Below are positions 1 to 5,936 of a stretch of 23,129 nucleotides of DNA, piece after piece. The DNA is from Bifidobacterium breve (GTDB lineage: Bacteria > Actinomycetota > Thermoleophilia > Miltoncostaeales > Miltoncostaeaceae), in the NCBI GenBank assembly GCA_945876305.1, contig CAMCOB010000010.1, positions 1 to 23,129 on the forward strand, written 5' to 3'. A program made the position numbers and the translations under genes. Positions within the stretch are counted from its first letter, which is position 1. Each line of letters opens with the position of its first letter. The notes under the pieces are model-generated. The model was not told the origin of the DNA. It did not search any database and saw only the letters and a list, made by a program, of their open reading frames with translations.

Positions 1-389
1 GGTGCGTTGCGCCCGTAGGCGTAGCGCAGGCGGGTGACCATTCCGATCTCCACCTCGCCCTCAAGCACCACCACCTGGCGGATGAACATGCCGGGATGCG
101 CTGCCTGCACGGGCCCACGGGTGGGAACCATCATGCAGTCGATCACCCGCACGAGCCCCGCGGGGCTCTTCAGGTCGGTCTCGACGATGAGCGTGCCTTC
201 GCGGTGGCGGTGGGCCACGGTCTCAGAGTCGGGGAAGATCAGCTCCACGCCCCCGCCGCGCTCATGGTCAATAAGACGGCTAATGATGGTGGGCTGGTCG
301 ATGCGCGGTGCAACGAGCCAGGTGAGCGTGGCGTTCTCGTCAACAAGGCCCATGGCCCGGCCATCGGAGATCAGAAGGGGTTCAGACAT
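1..389 (-). CDS. GH15/trehalase-like protein, N-terminal part (runs off window edge)
   Basis: The reverse strand is open from an ATG at 389 to position 1 (129 complete codons), and the 3' part lies outside the window. The visible protein begins MSEPLLISDGRAMGLVDENA and continues with TLTWLVAPRIDQPTIISRLI. It resembles the beta-sandwich N-terminal domain (DUF5911-like) that precedes the (alpha/alpha)6 barrel of bacterial GH15 glucoamylase/trehalase-like enzymes, which typically read 'dG..alv..dG.idWl..Prfd.p..fa.lL'. If so, the complete protein would hydrolyse an alpha-glucan or trehalose, but the catalytic glutamates would lie in the missing part. A TAGCCT box 6 bases upstream of the ATG suggests a leaderless transcript. 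The gene is divergent from the DsbA-like gene, with 41 bases between start codons. The reading frame is certain; the family assignment rests on pattern memory and is moderate. Confidence 0.65.
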   Translation of the reverse strand, partial: MSEPLLISDGRAMGLVDENATLTWLVAPRIDQPTIISRLIDHERGGGVELIFPDSETVAHRHREGTLIVETDLKSPAGLVRVIDCMMVPTRGPVQAAHPGMFIRQVVVLEGEVEIGMVTRLRYAYGRNA

Positions 390-395
390 GTGGGC

Positions 396-401
396 AGGCT
401 A
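396..401 (-). promoter_or_regulatory. -10 box (TAGCCT) of the GH15-like gene, leaderless type
   Basis: On the minus strand TAGCCT is followed by six bases (gcccac) and then the ATG at 389, which would place transcription start at or next to the start codon. No convincing -35 box is visible. The box lies in the -35 position relative to the plus-strand -10 box at 418-423. Confidence 0.45.
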
Positions 402-417
402 GCCGAGGTCCAGCACC

Positions 418-423
418 TAGAAT
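418..423 (+). promoter_or_regulatory. -10 box (TAGAAT) of the DsbA-like gene, leaderless type
   Basis: TAGAAT is five of six to the sigma-70 consensus TATAAT and stands seven bases (cacccgt) before the ATG at 431. The predicted transcript would start at or within a base or two of that ATG. There is no Shine-Dalgarno sequence and no recognisable -35 box. Confidence 0.5.
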
Positions 424-430
424 CACCCGT

Positions 431-1318
431 ATGGAAATCGAGATCACCTTCATCTCCGATCCGGGGTGCCCCTGGGGCTACTCCGCATCGCCATCGCTGG
501 CCGCGCTGCAGTGGCGCTACGGCCCACGCCTGACCTGGCGACTGGTCACCATCGGGCTCGCCGAGGACGCCTCAATGTACGAGGCGCGCGGCTACGACCC
601 CTTCATGATGGGCGAGCGCATGGAGATGTTCCGCCAGTTCGGCATGCCGTTCACGGTCGGTCCCCGCGCCCGCCTCACCGGAACCGGGCGGGCATGCAGG
701 GCCATTCAGGCCGTACGGGCGCTGTCCCCCGGCAACGAGATCACGGCCTTCCGTGCGCTGCAGTTCGGGTGGTTCACCACACGAACGCTTATGGATGAGG
801 ACGAAAACATCGCGGCCGCACTCGCCCGCGTCCCGGGTTTGGATGTGCCCGCAGTGATGGGCCTGCTCGACGACCCCAGGGTCGAGGCGACGTATCAGGC
901 CGATAGGGCAGAGGCACGCACGGCCGCGGGCAGCCCCACGGCATTTCAGGGCAAGGCAGCCAATACCGATGGGGCCGTGCGGTACACCGCTCCGTCACTC
1001 ATCTTCCGTGCCGGCGACCGCACGCTCGAGGCCGGTGGCTTTCAGCCAGTGGAGGCCTACGACGTGATCGTGGCCAATCTCGACCCCACCGGATCCCGAC
1101 GAGACGTCCCCGAGGATCTCCCCGAGGTGCTGCTCAGTGAGTTCCCGCTCGGCCTCACCACCCAGGAGGTCGCTGAGGTGATGCGTACCGACATCGAGCG
1201 CCCGGTCGACCGCGAGGCCGCCGCGCAGTCGCTCATCCGGGCCGTAGGCCGTGGCACCGTGAAGGTGGAGCCCCTTGGGGACGACGGGCTGTGGAGTGCC
1301 GCCTCGACCTCGGAGTGA
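431..1318 (+). CDS. DsbA/FrnE-family thioredoxin-fold protein
   Basis: A 295-aa protein with an N-terminal beta strand followed by FISDPGCPWGYSASPSLAAL (residues 8-27). This corresponds to the 'dp.CpWcy.g...l' active-site segment of the DSBA-like thioredoxin superfamily (FrnE, 2-hydroxychromene-2-carboxylate isomerase type). The middle is the helical insertion expected of the family, and 'YTAPSLIFRAGDRTLEAGG' around residue 185 resembles the cis-Pro/'gvPtfv..g' strand region. Only Cys13 of a CxxC pair is present; residue 16 is Gly, so a classical dithiol-disulfide redox cycle at this site is unlikely. The C-terminal ~85 residues look like an added helical module. No signal peptide is seen, so the protein is probably cytoplasmic. 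The ATG at 431 is supported by a -10 box seven bases upstream. Substrate unknown; fold assignment fairly confident. Confidence 0.8.
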   Translation: MEIEITFISDPGCPWGYSASPSLAALQWRYGPRLTWRLVTIGLAEDASMYEARGYDPFMMGERMEMFRQFGMPFTVGPRARLTGTGRACRAIQAVRALSPGNEITAFRALQFGWFTTRTLMDEDENIAAALARVPGLDVPAVMGLLDDPRVEATYQADRAEARTAAGSPTAFQGKAANTDGAVRYTAPSLIFRAGDRTLEAGGFQPVEAYDVIVANLDPTGSRRDVPEDLPEVLLSEFPLGLTTQEVAEVMRTDIERPVDREAAAQSLIRAVGRGTVKVEPLGDDGLWSAASTSE

Positions 1319-1364
1319 TCACGAGCGGTGACGGGGGTCGTACCCGTGCGCCAGTATCAGCGCC

Positions 1365-1535
1365 GTGGCGGCCTCTGCCACCGAGGCCGTGCTCACCTTC
1401 GTCCTTGTGAGCGTCATTCCCGGTACCGCCTCGAGCGCGCAGGGCATCGAAATCATCGGCGCCATCGGGGTGGATGGTTCGGAGGAATCGCAGGGCGCCA
1501 GCACGACCATCATCAATGATGCCGAGAAGCAGTAG
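1365..1535 (+). CDS. doubtful 56-aa hypothetical protein
   Basis: A short plus-strand frame from a GTG at 1365 to TAG at 1533-1535, reading (V)AASATEAVLTFVLVSV followed by IPGTASSAQG and a small polar tail. Codons are purine-rich at position 1, mixed at position 2 and GC-rich at position 3, the pattern of a true frame in this genome. The competing minus-strand frame (1319-1516) has the Ser/Thr/Pro/Ala-rich composition of an antisense shadow. Against it: no -10 box or Shine-Dalgarno precedes the GTG, and the coding pattern seems to begin a few codons upstream, where no start exists after the in-frame TGA at 1329. The hydrophobic stretch could be a poor signal peptide or membrane segment. It may be a real small gene or a decayed fragment. 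No family recognised. Confidence 0.3.
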   Translation: MAASATEAVLTFVLVSVIPGTASSAQGIEIIGAIGVDGSEESQGASTTIINDAEKQ

Positions 1536-1549
1536 GCCGGGCGGCCCCG

Positions 1550-1807
1550 CTACTCCACCGGGGCCAGATGCTCCCTGCAGGCCGCCTCGTGGCCCGCCCG
1601 GGACATGCCCTGAAGCGACACCTCCACTGGCCATCCGGGGTCGGCCCCCCCGGCATCCTCGGGCGGCGCGGTGACCACGGCTTTCCAGCGATCGGCCGAG
1701 CAGTACCAACCATCCGCGGCGAACTCGTTCAGCAGGTCGTGAAGGATGTCGGGCGGCCCGAGCAGCAGGTAGCTCTTGGGGGCCGGTGGTGTCGGTGTGT
1801 CAGTCAC
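1550..1807 (-). CDS. 85-aa hypothetical protein
   Basis: Minus-strand frame from a GTG at 1807 to TAG at 1550. The protein has a Pro/Thr-rich start, then SYLLLGPPDILHDLLNEFAA and DGWYCSADRWKAVVTAPPED, and ends EVSLQGMSRAGHEAACREHL plus four residues. It has no signal peptide or membrane segment and looks like a small soluble alpha/beta protein. The frame extends further upstream to 2269, but the start at 1807 is chosen because a perfect leaderless-type box (TATCCT, 1820-1815) sits seven bases before it and because the longer version would overlap the divergent gene. It is divergently transcribed from the 99-aa gene at 1833 through a shared promoter core. No family recognised. Confidence 0.6.
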   Translation of the reverse strand: MTDTPTPPAPKSYLLLGPPDILHDLLNEFAADGWYCSADRWKAVVTAPPEDAGGADPGWPVEVSLQGMSRAGHEAACREHLAPVE

Positions 1808-1814
1808 GGCAGGG

Positions 1815-1824
1815 AGGATAGAGT
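1815..1824. promoter_or_regulatory. overlapping bidirectional -10 boxes for the 85-aa and 99-aa genes
   Basis: The ten bases AGGATAGAGT contain TAGAGT on the plus strand (1819-1824), eight bases before the GTG at 1833, and TATCCT on the minus strand (1820-1815), seven bases before the GTG at 1807. The two boxes share the central TA step (1819-1820). Both predicted transcripts would be leaderless. No -35 box is recognisable on either side. Confidence 0.55.
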
Positions 1825-1832
1825 CCCCGCCC

Positions 1833-2132
1833 GTGACGTCCCACAAGCACCGCTCATTCACCGGCGAAATCGCCATGATGTTTGAAGACCAGCACCCGTA
1901 CCGGGGCCGGGTCCTGCTTATCACCCTCGACACCGAGGTACCGCTCGAGCTCAACACCTTTGAGGTGACGGGCGATCTGGCCAACCGCATGGTGGACGTG
2001 CTCGAGGAGGGGCAGATCGTGCGCATCGACTGCCGTGGCGACACGCAGGAGGTTGTGTCGCCCGAGAGTCTCGAGACCTCCGACAAGACGGTGGCTATCG
2101 TGCTCGACATCGTGGTGATCGAGCAGGCGTGA
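1833..2132 (+). CDS. 99-aa hypothetical protein, coupled to alpha/beta hydrolase
   Basis: The protein starts (V)TSHKHRSFTGEIAMMFEDQ and continues GRVLLITLDTEVPLELNTFE, then a helix (TGDLANRMVDVLEEGQIVRI) and an acidic end SDKTVAIVLDIVVIEQA. It is an acidic, probably soluble alpha/beta protein without recognisable motif. GTG 1833 is chosen because TAGAGT lies eight bases upstream; ATG 1875 or 1878 would give an 85- or 84-aa protein and cannot be excluded. Its TGA overlaps the GTG of the next gene by four bases, so the two are almost certainly translated together, and it may act alongside the hydrolase. No family recognised. Confidence 0.65.
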   Translation: MTSHKHRSFTGEIAMMFEDQHPYRGRVLLITLDTEVPLELNTFEVTGDLANRMVDVLEEGQIVRIDCRGDTQEVVSPESLETSDKTVAIVLDIVVIEQA

Positions 2133-2761
2133 TCACCGAGTTGCTCACGATCGAGGGCGATGGCCCGGTGCTTGCCGCCGACATCACTCGTCCCGATCTC
2201 GGGGCACCGGTGGCGGGCGTGGTGGTGTGCCATCCGCACCCGGCATACGGCGGCACGAGGCAGTCGCACATCGTGCGGGCGCTGGTGCGGGCATTCGTCG
2301 ATCGGGGCATGACCGCCCTCAGTTTCGACTTCCGTGGTGCAGGCGAGAGCCAGGGCGAGTCTCAGGGCAGCACGACCGAGTGGAGCGACGTCACCCGCGC
2401 GCTCGATGCGCTTGAAGATGCACTGCCGCCAGGTACTCCACTCGCACTCGCCGGGTATTCATTTGGTGCGTGGAGTGCGGTGAACGTGGCCGCTGGCGAT
2501 CCGCGGGTGCTGGCCATTGCGCTGGTGGCTCCGGGCGCTTCAATGCCCGCCACCCTCGACGGCCGCCCCATCGCCATCGCGCACCCCGAGAACGACCACA
2601 TCACCGAGCCCCAGGTGGTGGCCGACTGGCTGCAGGCGATCGGCGGCGGCGAGCTCGCGGTCATTCATGGCGCCGATCACTACCTGCGTGACCGCGCGGA
2701 TGAGGTGTCGGATTACCTCGGTGACTTTCTCATCCGCTCCCTGACCACCTCAGACAATTAG
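2129..2761 (+). CDS. alpha/beta hydrolase (COG2945-like)
   Basis: A 210-aa alpha/beta hydrolase with no signal peptide. It carries VVVCHPHPAYGGT (residues 31-43, the 'HPHP.yGGtm' motif of the COG2945 type), the 'FDFRGAGES' turn at 66-74, the nucleophile elbow GYSFG (109-113, Ser111), a probable acid Asp156 in HPENDHI and the catalytic His184 in GADHY. The fold and triad fit a small serine esterase/acylhydrolase or aminopeptidase-like enzyme; the substrate cannot be told. GTG 2129 overlaps the previous stop by four bases. The TAG stop is also the first half of the -10 box proposed for ilvD. Confidence 0.85.
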   Translation: MITELLTIEGDGPVLAADITRPDLGAPVAGVVVCHPHPAYGGTRQSHIVRALVRAFVDRGMTALSFDFRGAGESQGESQGSTTEWSDVTRALDALEDALPPGTPLALAGYSFGAWSAVNVAAGDPRVLAIALVAPGASMPATLDGRPIAIAHPENDHITEPQVVADWLQAIGGGELAVIHGADHYLRDRADEVSDYLGDFLIRSLTTSDN

Positions 2762-2764
2762 AGT
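2759..2764 (+). promoter_or_regulatory. -10 box (TAGAGT) of ilvD, overlapping the upstream stop codon
   Basis: TAGAGT lies seven bases (gcccgcc) before ATG 2772, the same box and a near-identical C-rich spacer as at 1819-1832. Its first three bases are the TAG stop of the alpha/beta hydrolase. It supports ATG 2772 rather than the in-frame GTG 2763, which lies inside the box. Confidence 0.5.
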
Positions 2765-2771
2765 GCCCGCC

Positions 2772-4478
2772 ATGACGACGAACCCGTATCAGCAGCCTTC
2801 AGACCCCGCCAAGCGCAAGAGCGCCGCGGTGACCGACGGTGCCGACCGCGCCGCGGCCCGCGCCATGCTCAAGGCCATCGGCTTTGACGACGATGCACTG
2901 GCCAAGCCAATTATCGGCGTGGGCACGACATGGATCGAGACCATGCCGTGCAACATCAACCAGCGCGATCTGGCCAAGCATGTGAAGGTGGGCATCCAGA
3001 AGGCCGGCGGAACACCCATGGAGTTCAACACCATCTCGGTGTCAGATGGTGTGTCCATGGGCACCGAGGGCATGAAGGGTTCGCTCGTGAGCCGCGAGAT
3101 CATCGCCGACTCAATCGAGCTGGCCTGCATGGGCCACTCGTTTGATGCCGTGGTGATGCTCGTGGGATGCGACAAGACGATTCCGGGCGCCATCATGGCG
3201 CTCGGCCGTCTGGGTATTCCGGGTCTGGTGCTCTACAACGGCTCCATCGCCGCCGGGCGCTACGACAACCGCGACATGACGGTGCAGGACGTGTTCGAGG
3301 CGATCGGTGCCCACAACAAGGGCACGATCGACGACGACGAACTGCTGCGCATTGAGAACGCCGCCTGCCCGGGCGCCGGCGCCTGCGGCGGCCAGTTCAC
3401 CGCCAACACCATGGCAATGGTGGCGGAGTTCCTGGGCCTGTCCCCGGTTGACCTGAATGGCATCCCTGCCACTGACCCGGCAAAGGGACCGGCGGCTGAA
3501 GATGCCGGGAAGATGATCATGAAGCTGGTGCGCGACGGACTGATGCCGCGCGACATCGTGGACCGCCGCGCCATCGACAACGCGGTGGCCTCGGTTGCCG
3601 CCACGGGTGGCTCCACCAACGCCGTCATGCACATCCTGGCTATTGCGCGTGAGTTCGACGTGCCGTTCACCATCGACGAGTTCGACACCATCGCCGAACG
3701 CACGCCCATCGTGGCCGACATCAAGCCCGGTGGCCGCTACGTGGCGGTTGATCTGTACAACGCCGGTGGCCCCGGTCTGGTGATGCGCGAGTTGTTGAAG
3801 GGCGGCAAGATCGATGGCACGGCACCCACCGTGGACGGTCGCACCCTGCAGCAGATCGCCGATGACGTGAAGGAGACCCCTGGGCAGCAGGTCATCGTGC
3901 CCATCGAGACCCCGCTCAAGGCCACCGGTGGCCTGGCGATCCTTCGCGGCAACCTGTCTCCCGAGGGTTCGGTGGTCAAACTGGCCGGCCATGAGCGCCT
4001 GCTGCACCGCGGCCCCGCCCGTATCTTCGACCGCGAGGAAGAGGCCTTCGCCGCGGTCAAGGCCGGTGCCATCAAGGAGGGCGATGTGGTGGTCATCCGC
4101 TACGAGGGCCCCGCCGGTGGCCCCGGAATGCGCGAGATGCTGCACGTCACGGCCGCCATCGTGGGCGAGGGCATCGGTGACGATGTGGCGCTCATCACCG
4201 ACGGCCGCTTCAGCGGCGCCACCCATGGCCTGATGGTGGGTCACGTGGCTCCCGAGGCGTATCGCGGGGGTCCCATCGCCGTCATCCGCGAGGGCGACAT
4301 CATTGTGCTCGACGTGGAGAAGCGCGAGTTGAACGTGGAACTGAGCGACGAGGAGATCGCCTCGCGCCTCGCTTCGTGGACGCGCCCCGAGCCCAACTAC
4401 CGCACCGGCGTGCTTGCCAAGTACGCCACGCTGGTGTCGTCTGCCAGCGAGGGAGCGGTCACGCTGCCAAATCTTTAG
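2772..4478 (+). CDS. ilvD: dihydroxy-acid dehydratase
   Basis: IlvD dehydrates 2,3-dihydroxy-3-methylbutanoate and its methylpentanoate homologue to the 2-keto acids of valine, leucine and isoleucine synthesis. At 568 aa it is the shorter form found in actinobacteria and plants. Visible landmarks are TWIETMPCNINQRDLAKHVK (53-72, Cys60), EFNTISVSDGVSMGTEGMKG (84-103, Asp92), VGCDKTIPGA (Cys133; Lys135 as the metal-binding lysine), CPGAGACGG (199-207, Cys205) and the C-terminal GRFSGATHG, whose serine is the proposed base. Cys60/133/205 fit the ligands of a [2Fe-2S] enzyme. Nothing is missing. It stands alone from other ilv genes, with an MFS gene 21 bases downstream. A leaderless start at ATG 2772 is inferred from the promoter box. 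Confidence 0.97.
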   Translation: MTTNPYQQPSDPAKRKSAAVTDGADRAAARAMLKAIGFDDDALAKPIIGVGTTWIETMPCNINQRDLAKHVKVGIQKAGGTPMEFNTISVSDGVSMGTEGMKGSLVSREIIADSIELACMGHSFDAVVMLVGCDKTIPGAIMALGRLGIPGLVLYNGSIAAGRYDNRDMTVQDVFEAIGAHNKGTIDDDELLRIENAACPGAGACGGQFTANTMAMVAEFLGLSPVDLNGIPATDPAKGPAAEDAGKMIMKLVRDGLMPRDIVDRRAIDNAVASVAATGGSTNAVMHILAIAREFDVPFTIDEFDTIAERTPIVADIKPGGRYVAVDLYNAGGPGLVMRELLKGGKIDGTAPTVDGRTLQQIADDVKETPGQQVIVPIETPLKATGGLAILRGNLSPEGSVVKLAGHERLLHRGPARIFDREEEAFAAVKAGAIKEGDVVVIRYEGPAGGPGMREMLHVTAAIVGEGIGDDVALITDGRFSGATHGLMVGHVAPEAYRGGPIAVIREGDIIVLDVEKRELNVELSDEEIASRLASWTRPEPNYRTGVLAKYATLVSSASEGAVTLPNL

Positions 4479-4499
4479 CGACGCGAGTCCACCTCCCCG

Positions 4500-5765
4500 G
4501 TGGTGAAACTGGCGCATTTCCGGTTCGGTCAGCTACCTGGGGCACGTCACGTGGCGCCCGAGGTGCGGCGAATGGGCGTTGCCGAGTTCCTGTCGGGGCT
4601 CGGCAGCACCGGATCCACACTGGCGCTCTTCTTTGTGGCGTTCAGCAGCCAGGGGAGCGCGGCAGACGCCGCGTACGTGAGCGCGGCGTACATGGTCCTC
4701 TACATGCTGGCGTCATTCGTCAGCCCCGCAGTGTCGGCGCGATTCGACCACCGCCGTGTGGTTGTTCTTCAGGTTGTGCTCAAGGCCCTCATCTTCATCC
4801 TGCCCTGGGTGCTGTCGCTCACTGGGAATCTGACGGTTGGATCCATCATTCTGGTCATGGGCCTGACGGGGCTGGTCACCGGGGCCACCCAACCCGCGTA
4901 CTACCACGTGCTGCAGGATCTCTCGCCCGAGCACGGCGTCTCAGCTGCCAATGCCTTCATCGGGTCGCGGTACTCAGCGGCGGCGGTAATCGGGGCGATC
5001 GTGGGCGGCGCAGTGCTGGCCGCGACGGGCCCCACCTGGCTGCTCTTCGCCAATGTGCTGAGCTACCTGCCCCTGCTGTGGGTGCTGCTGCGATTGCCCG
5101 ATCGGGCCGCGGGCACACCGTCGGGCGAACCCAGGCCCCACATGGCGGCGGCACTTGCCGACTTGTTCGGTACGCGGGTGCTTCGTCTTGGCATCCTGCT
5201 CGATCTCGCTGTCGTGGCGCTCTCAATCCCCACTTCGCTTCTCACGAAGCTGGCAAATGGCGTTGGGACCTCAGCCACCTATTACGGCATCGTGTCGGCC
5301 GCATCCGGGTTCGGCATGGTGTTGACCATGCCGCTCCTCGCGCGGCTCAACGCACGCCGACAGCGCCCTGGCGTTGTGGTGGGGGCCATTGTGGTGCTCG
5401 CGCTGGGACTGCTGCTCACCGGGGTTGTGGGCGCCACGGGCCAGCAGGGCGTGCCCGGCGTCCTCTTGCTCTCGCTAGCGATCTGTCTGGCCTTTCTGGG
5501 CAGCTTCGCAGCCGGTGACAAGTTGCTTGCGGTTGTGCAGGTGAGTGCTCCCGGAGCGGAGCGAACCGTCGCCATCGCAGCCATCACGTTTGCGGCCATG
5601 GCCGCGGCAACGGTGACCACTTTGGTTGAGGGCGCCCTTGCCGATGTGCTGCCGGTGTGGTGGATCCAACTCGTGGCCGGGGCAATGGCGCTCACGCTCG
5701 CGCTGATTGGGGCCGTGGCGTTCCGTCGCGGTTGGCTTCCGGCCTCGCACGCGTCAACGACTTGA
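4500..5765 (+). CDS. MFS transporter
   Basis: A 421-aa polytopic membrane protein with about 12 hydrophobic segments and the general layout of the major facilitator superfamily. The N-terminus 'HFRFGQLPGARHVAPEVRRM' followed by AEFLSGLGSTGSTLALFF is the usual 'FR.l...q..S.lG' lead into helix 1. A loop resembling MFS motif A follows helix 2 (SPAVSARFDHRRVVVL). It probably exports or imports a small molecule; the substrate cannot be inferred, although following ilvD by 21 bases suggests shared transcription. GTG 4500 lies within a small CCACC/GGTGG hairpin (4489-4503). ATG 4572, with GAGGTG upstream, is a shorter alternative, but it would remove the conserved cytoplasmic lead-in. No promoter box was found in front. 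Confidence 0.85.
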   Translation: MVKLAHFRFGQLPGARHVAPEVRRMGVAEFLSGLGSTGSTLALFFVAFSSQGSAADAAYVSAAYMVLYMLASFVSPAVSARFDHRRVVVLQVVLKALIFILPWVLSLTGNLTVGSIILVMGLTGLVTGATQPAYYHVLQDLSPEHGVSAANAFIGSRYSAAAVIGAIVGGAVLAATGPTWLLFANVLSYLPLLWVLLRLPDRAAGTPSGEPRPHMAAALADLFGTRVLRLGILLDLAVVALSIPTSLLTKLANGVGTSATYYGIVSAASGFGMVLTMPLLARLNARRQRPGVVVGAIVVLALGLLLTGVVGATGQQGVPGVLLLSLAICLAFLGSFAAGDKLLAVVQVSAPGAERTVAIAAITFAAMAAATVTTLVEGALADVLPVWWIQLVAGAMALTLALIGAVAFRRGWLPASHASTT

Positions 5766-5777
5766 GGTCCGTCGCCA

Positions 5778-5796
5778 CGGCCCGGGGTGGGGGCCG
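5778..5796 (+). terminator. GC-rich hairpin after the MFS gene
   Basis: The stem CGGCCC/GGGCCG (6 bp) has a seven-base loop and ends just before the tRNA promoter box. There is no U-tract, so intrinsic termination is only plausible. The hairpin occupies the region where a -35 box for the tRNA would be. Confidence 0.35.
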
Positions 5797-5806
5797 AAAG
5801 TGTTGG

Positions 5807-5812
5807 TACAGT
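5807..5812 (+). promoter_or_regulatory. -10 box (TACAGT) of tRNA-Gln/glmU
   Basis: TACAGT lies 27 bases before the mature 5' end of the tRNA, leaving a precursor leader of about 20 bases. The surrounding 11-mer TGGTACAGTCC recurs exactly at 19626-19636 in front of the parvulin lipoprotein gene. No -35 box was recognised. Confidence 0.5.
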
Positions 5813-5839
5813 CCACCGCGGCCTCTCCGGGAGGCGCGC

Positions 5840-5913
5840 TGGGGCGTAGCCAAGCGGTAAGGCTGCGGGTTTTGGTCCCGCGATCGGGGGTTCGAATCCT
5901 CCCGCCCCAACCA
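5840..5913 (+). tRNA. tRNA-Gln (anticodon TTG)
   Basis: A complete cloverleaf. The acceptor stem is TGGGGCG/CGCCCCA, with the U1-A72 pair typical of bacterial tRNA-Gln. The anticodon stem is GCGGG/CCCGC around loop TTTTGGT (anticodon TTG), and the T-arm has the TTCGAAT loop closed by GGGGG/CCTCC with one G-T pair. The discriminator is A and CCA is encoded. It reads CAA and, through U34 wobble, CAG. glmU begins 23 bases after the CCA with no promoter box between, so tRNA and mRNA probably share a primary transcript separated by tRNA processing. Confidence 0.97.
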
Positions 5914-5936
5914 GGCACACAACACAGGCCAGCGAG

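Noticed and set aside
1319..1516. A 65-codon minus-strand frame in the gap after the DsbA-like gene.
   Set aside because: It shares its GC-rich third positions with the plus frame, but its amino-acid make-up (Ser, Thr, Pro, Met, Ala) and codon-position pattern are those of the antisense strand.
1808..2269. The 85-aa minus-strand gene extended to a 239-codon frame.
   Set aside because: The extension runs antisense through two plus-strand genes, and a promoter box with start codon at 1807 explains the shorter gene.
3111..4517. A 468-codon minus-strand open frame opposite ilvD.
   Set aside because: ilvD is unambiguous on the plus strand; the antisense frame is His/Gly/Ala-rich with no family resemblance, as expected from complementing a GC-rich gene.
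4376..5518. A 380-codon plus-strand frame overlapping ilvD and the MFS gene.
   Set aside because: It lacks hydrophobic or family motifs, whereas the overlapping frame encodes a clear 12-segment transporter.
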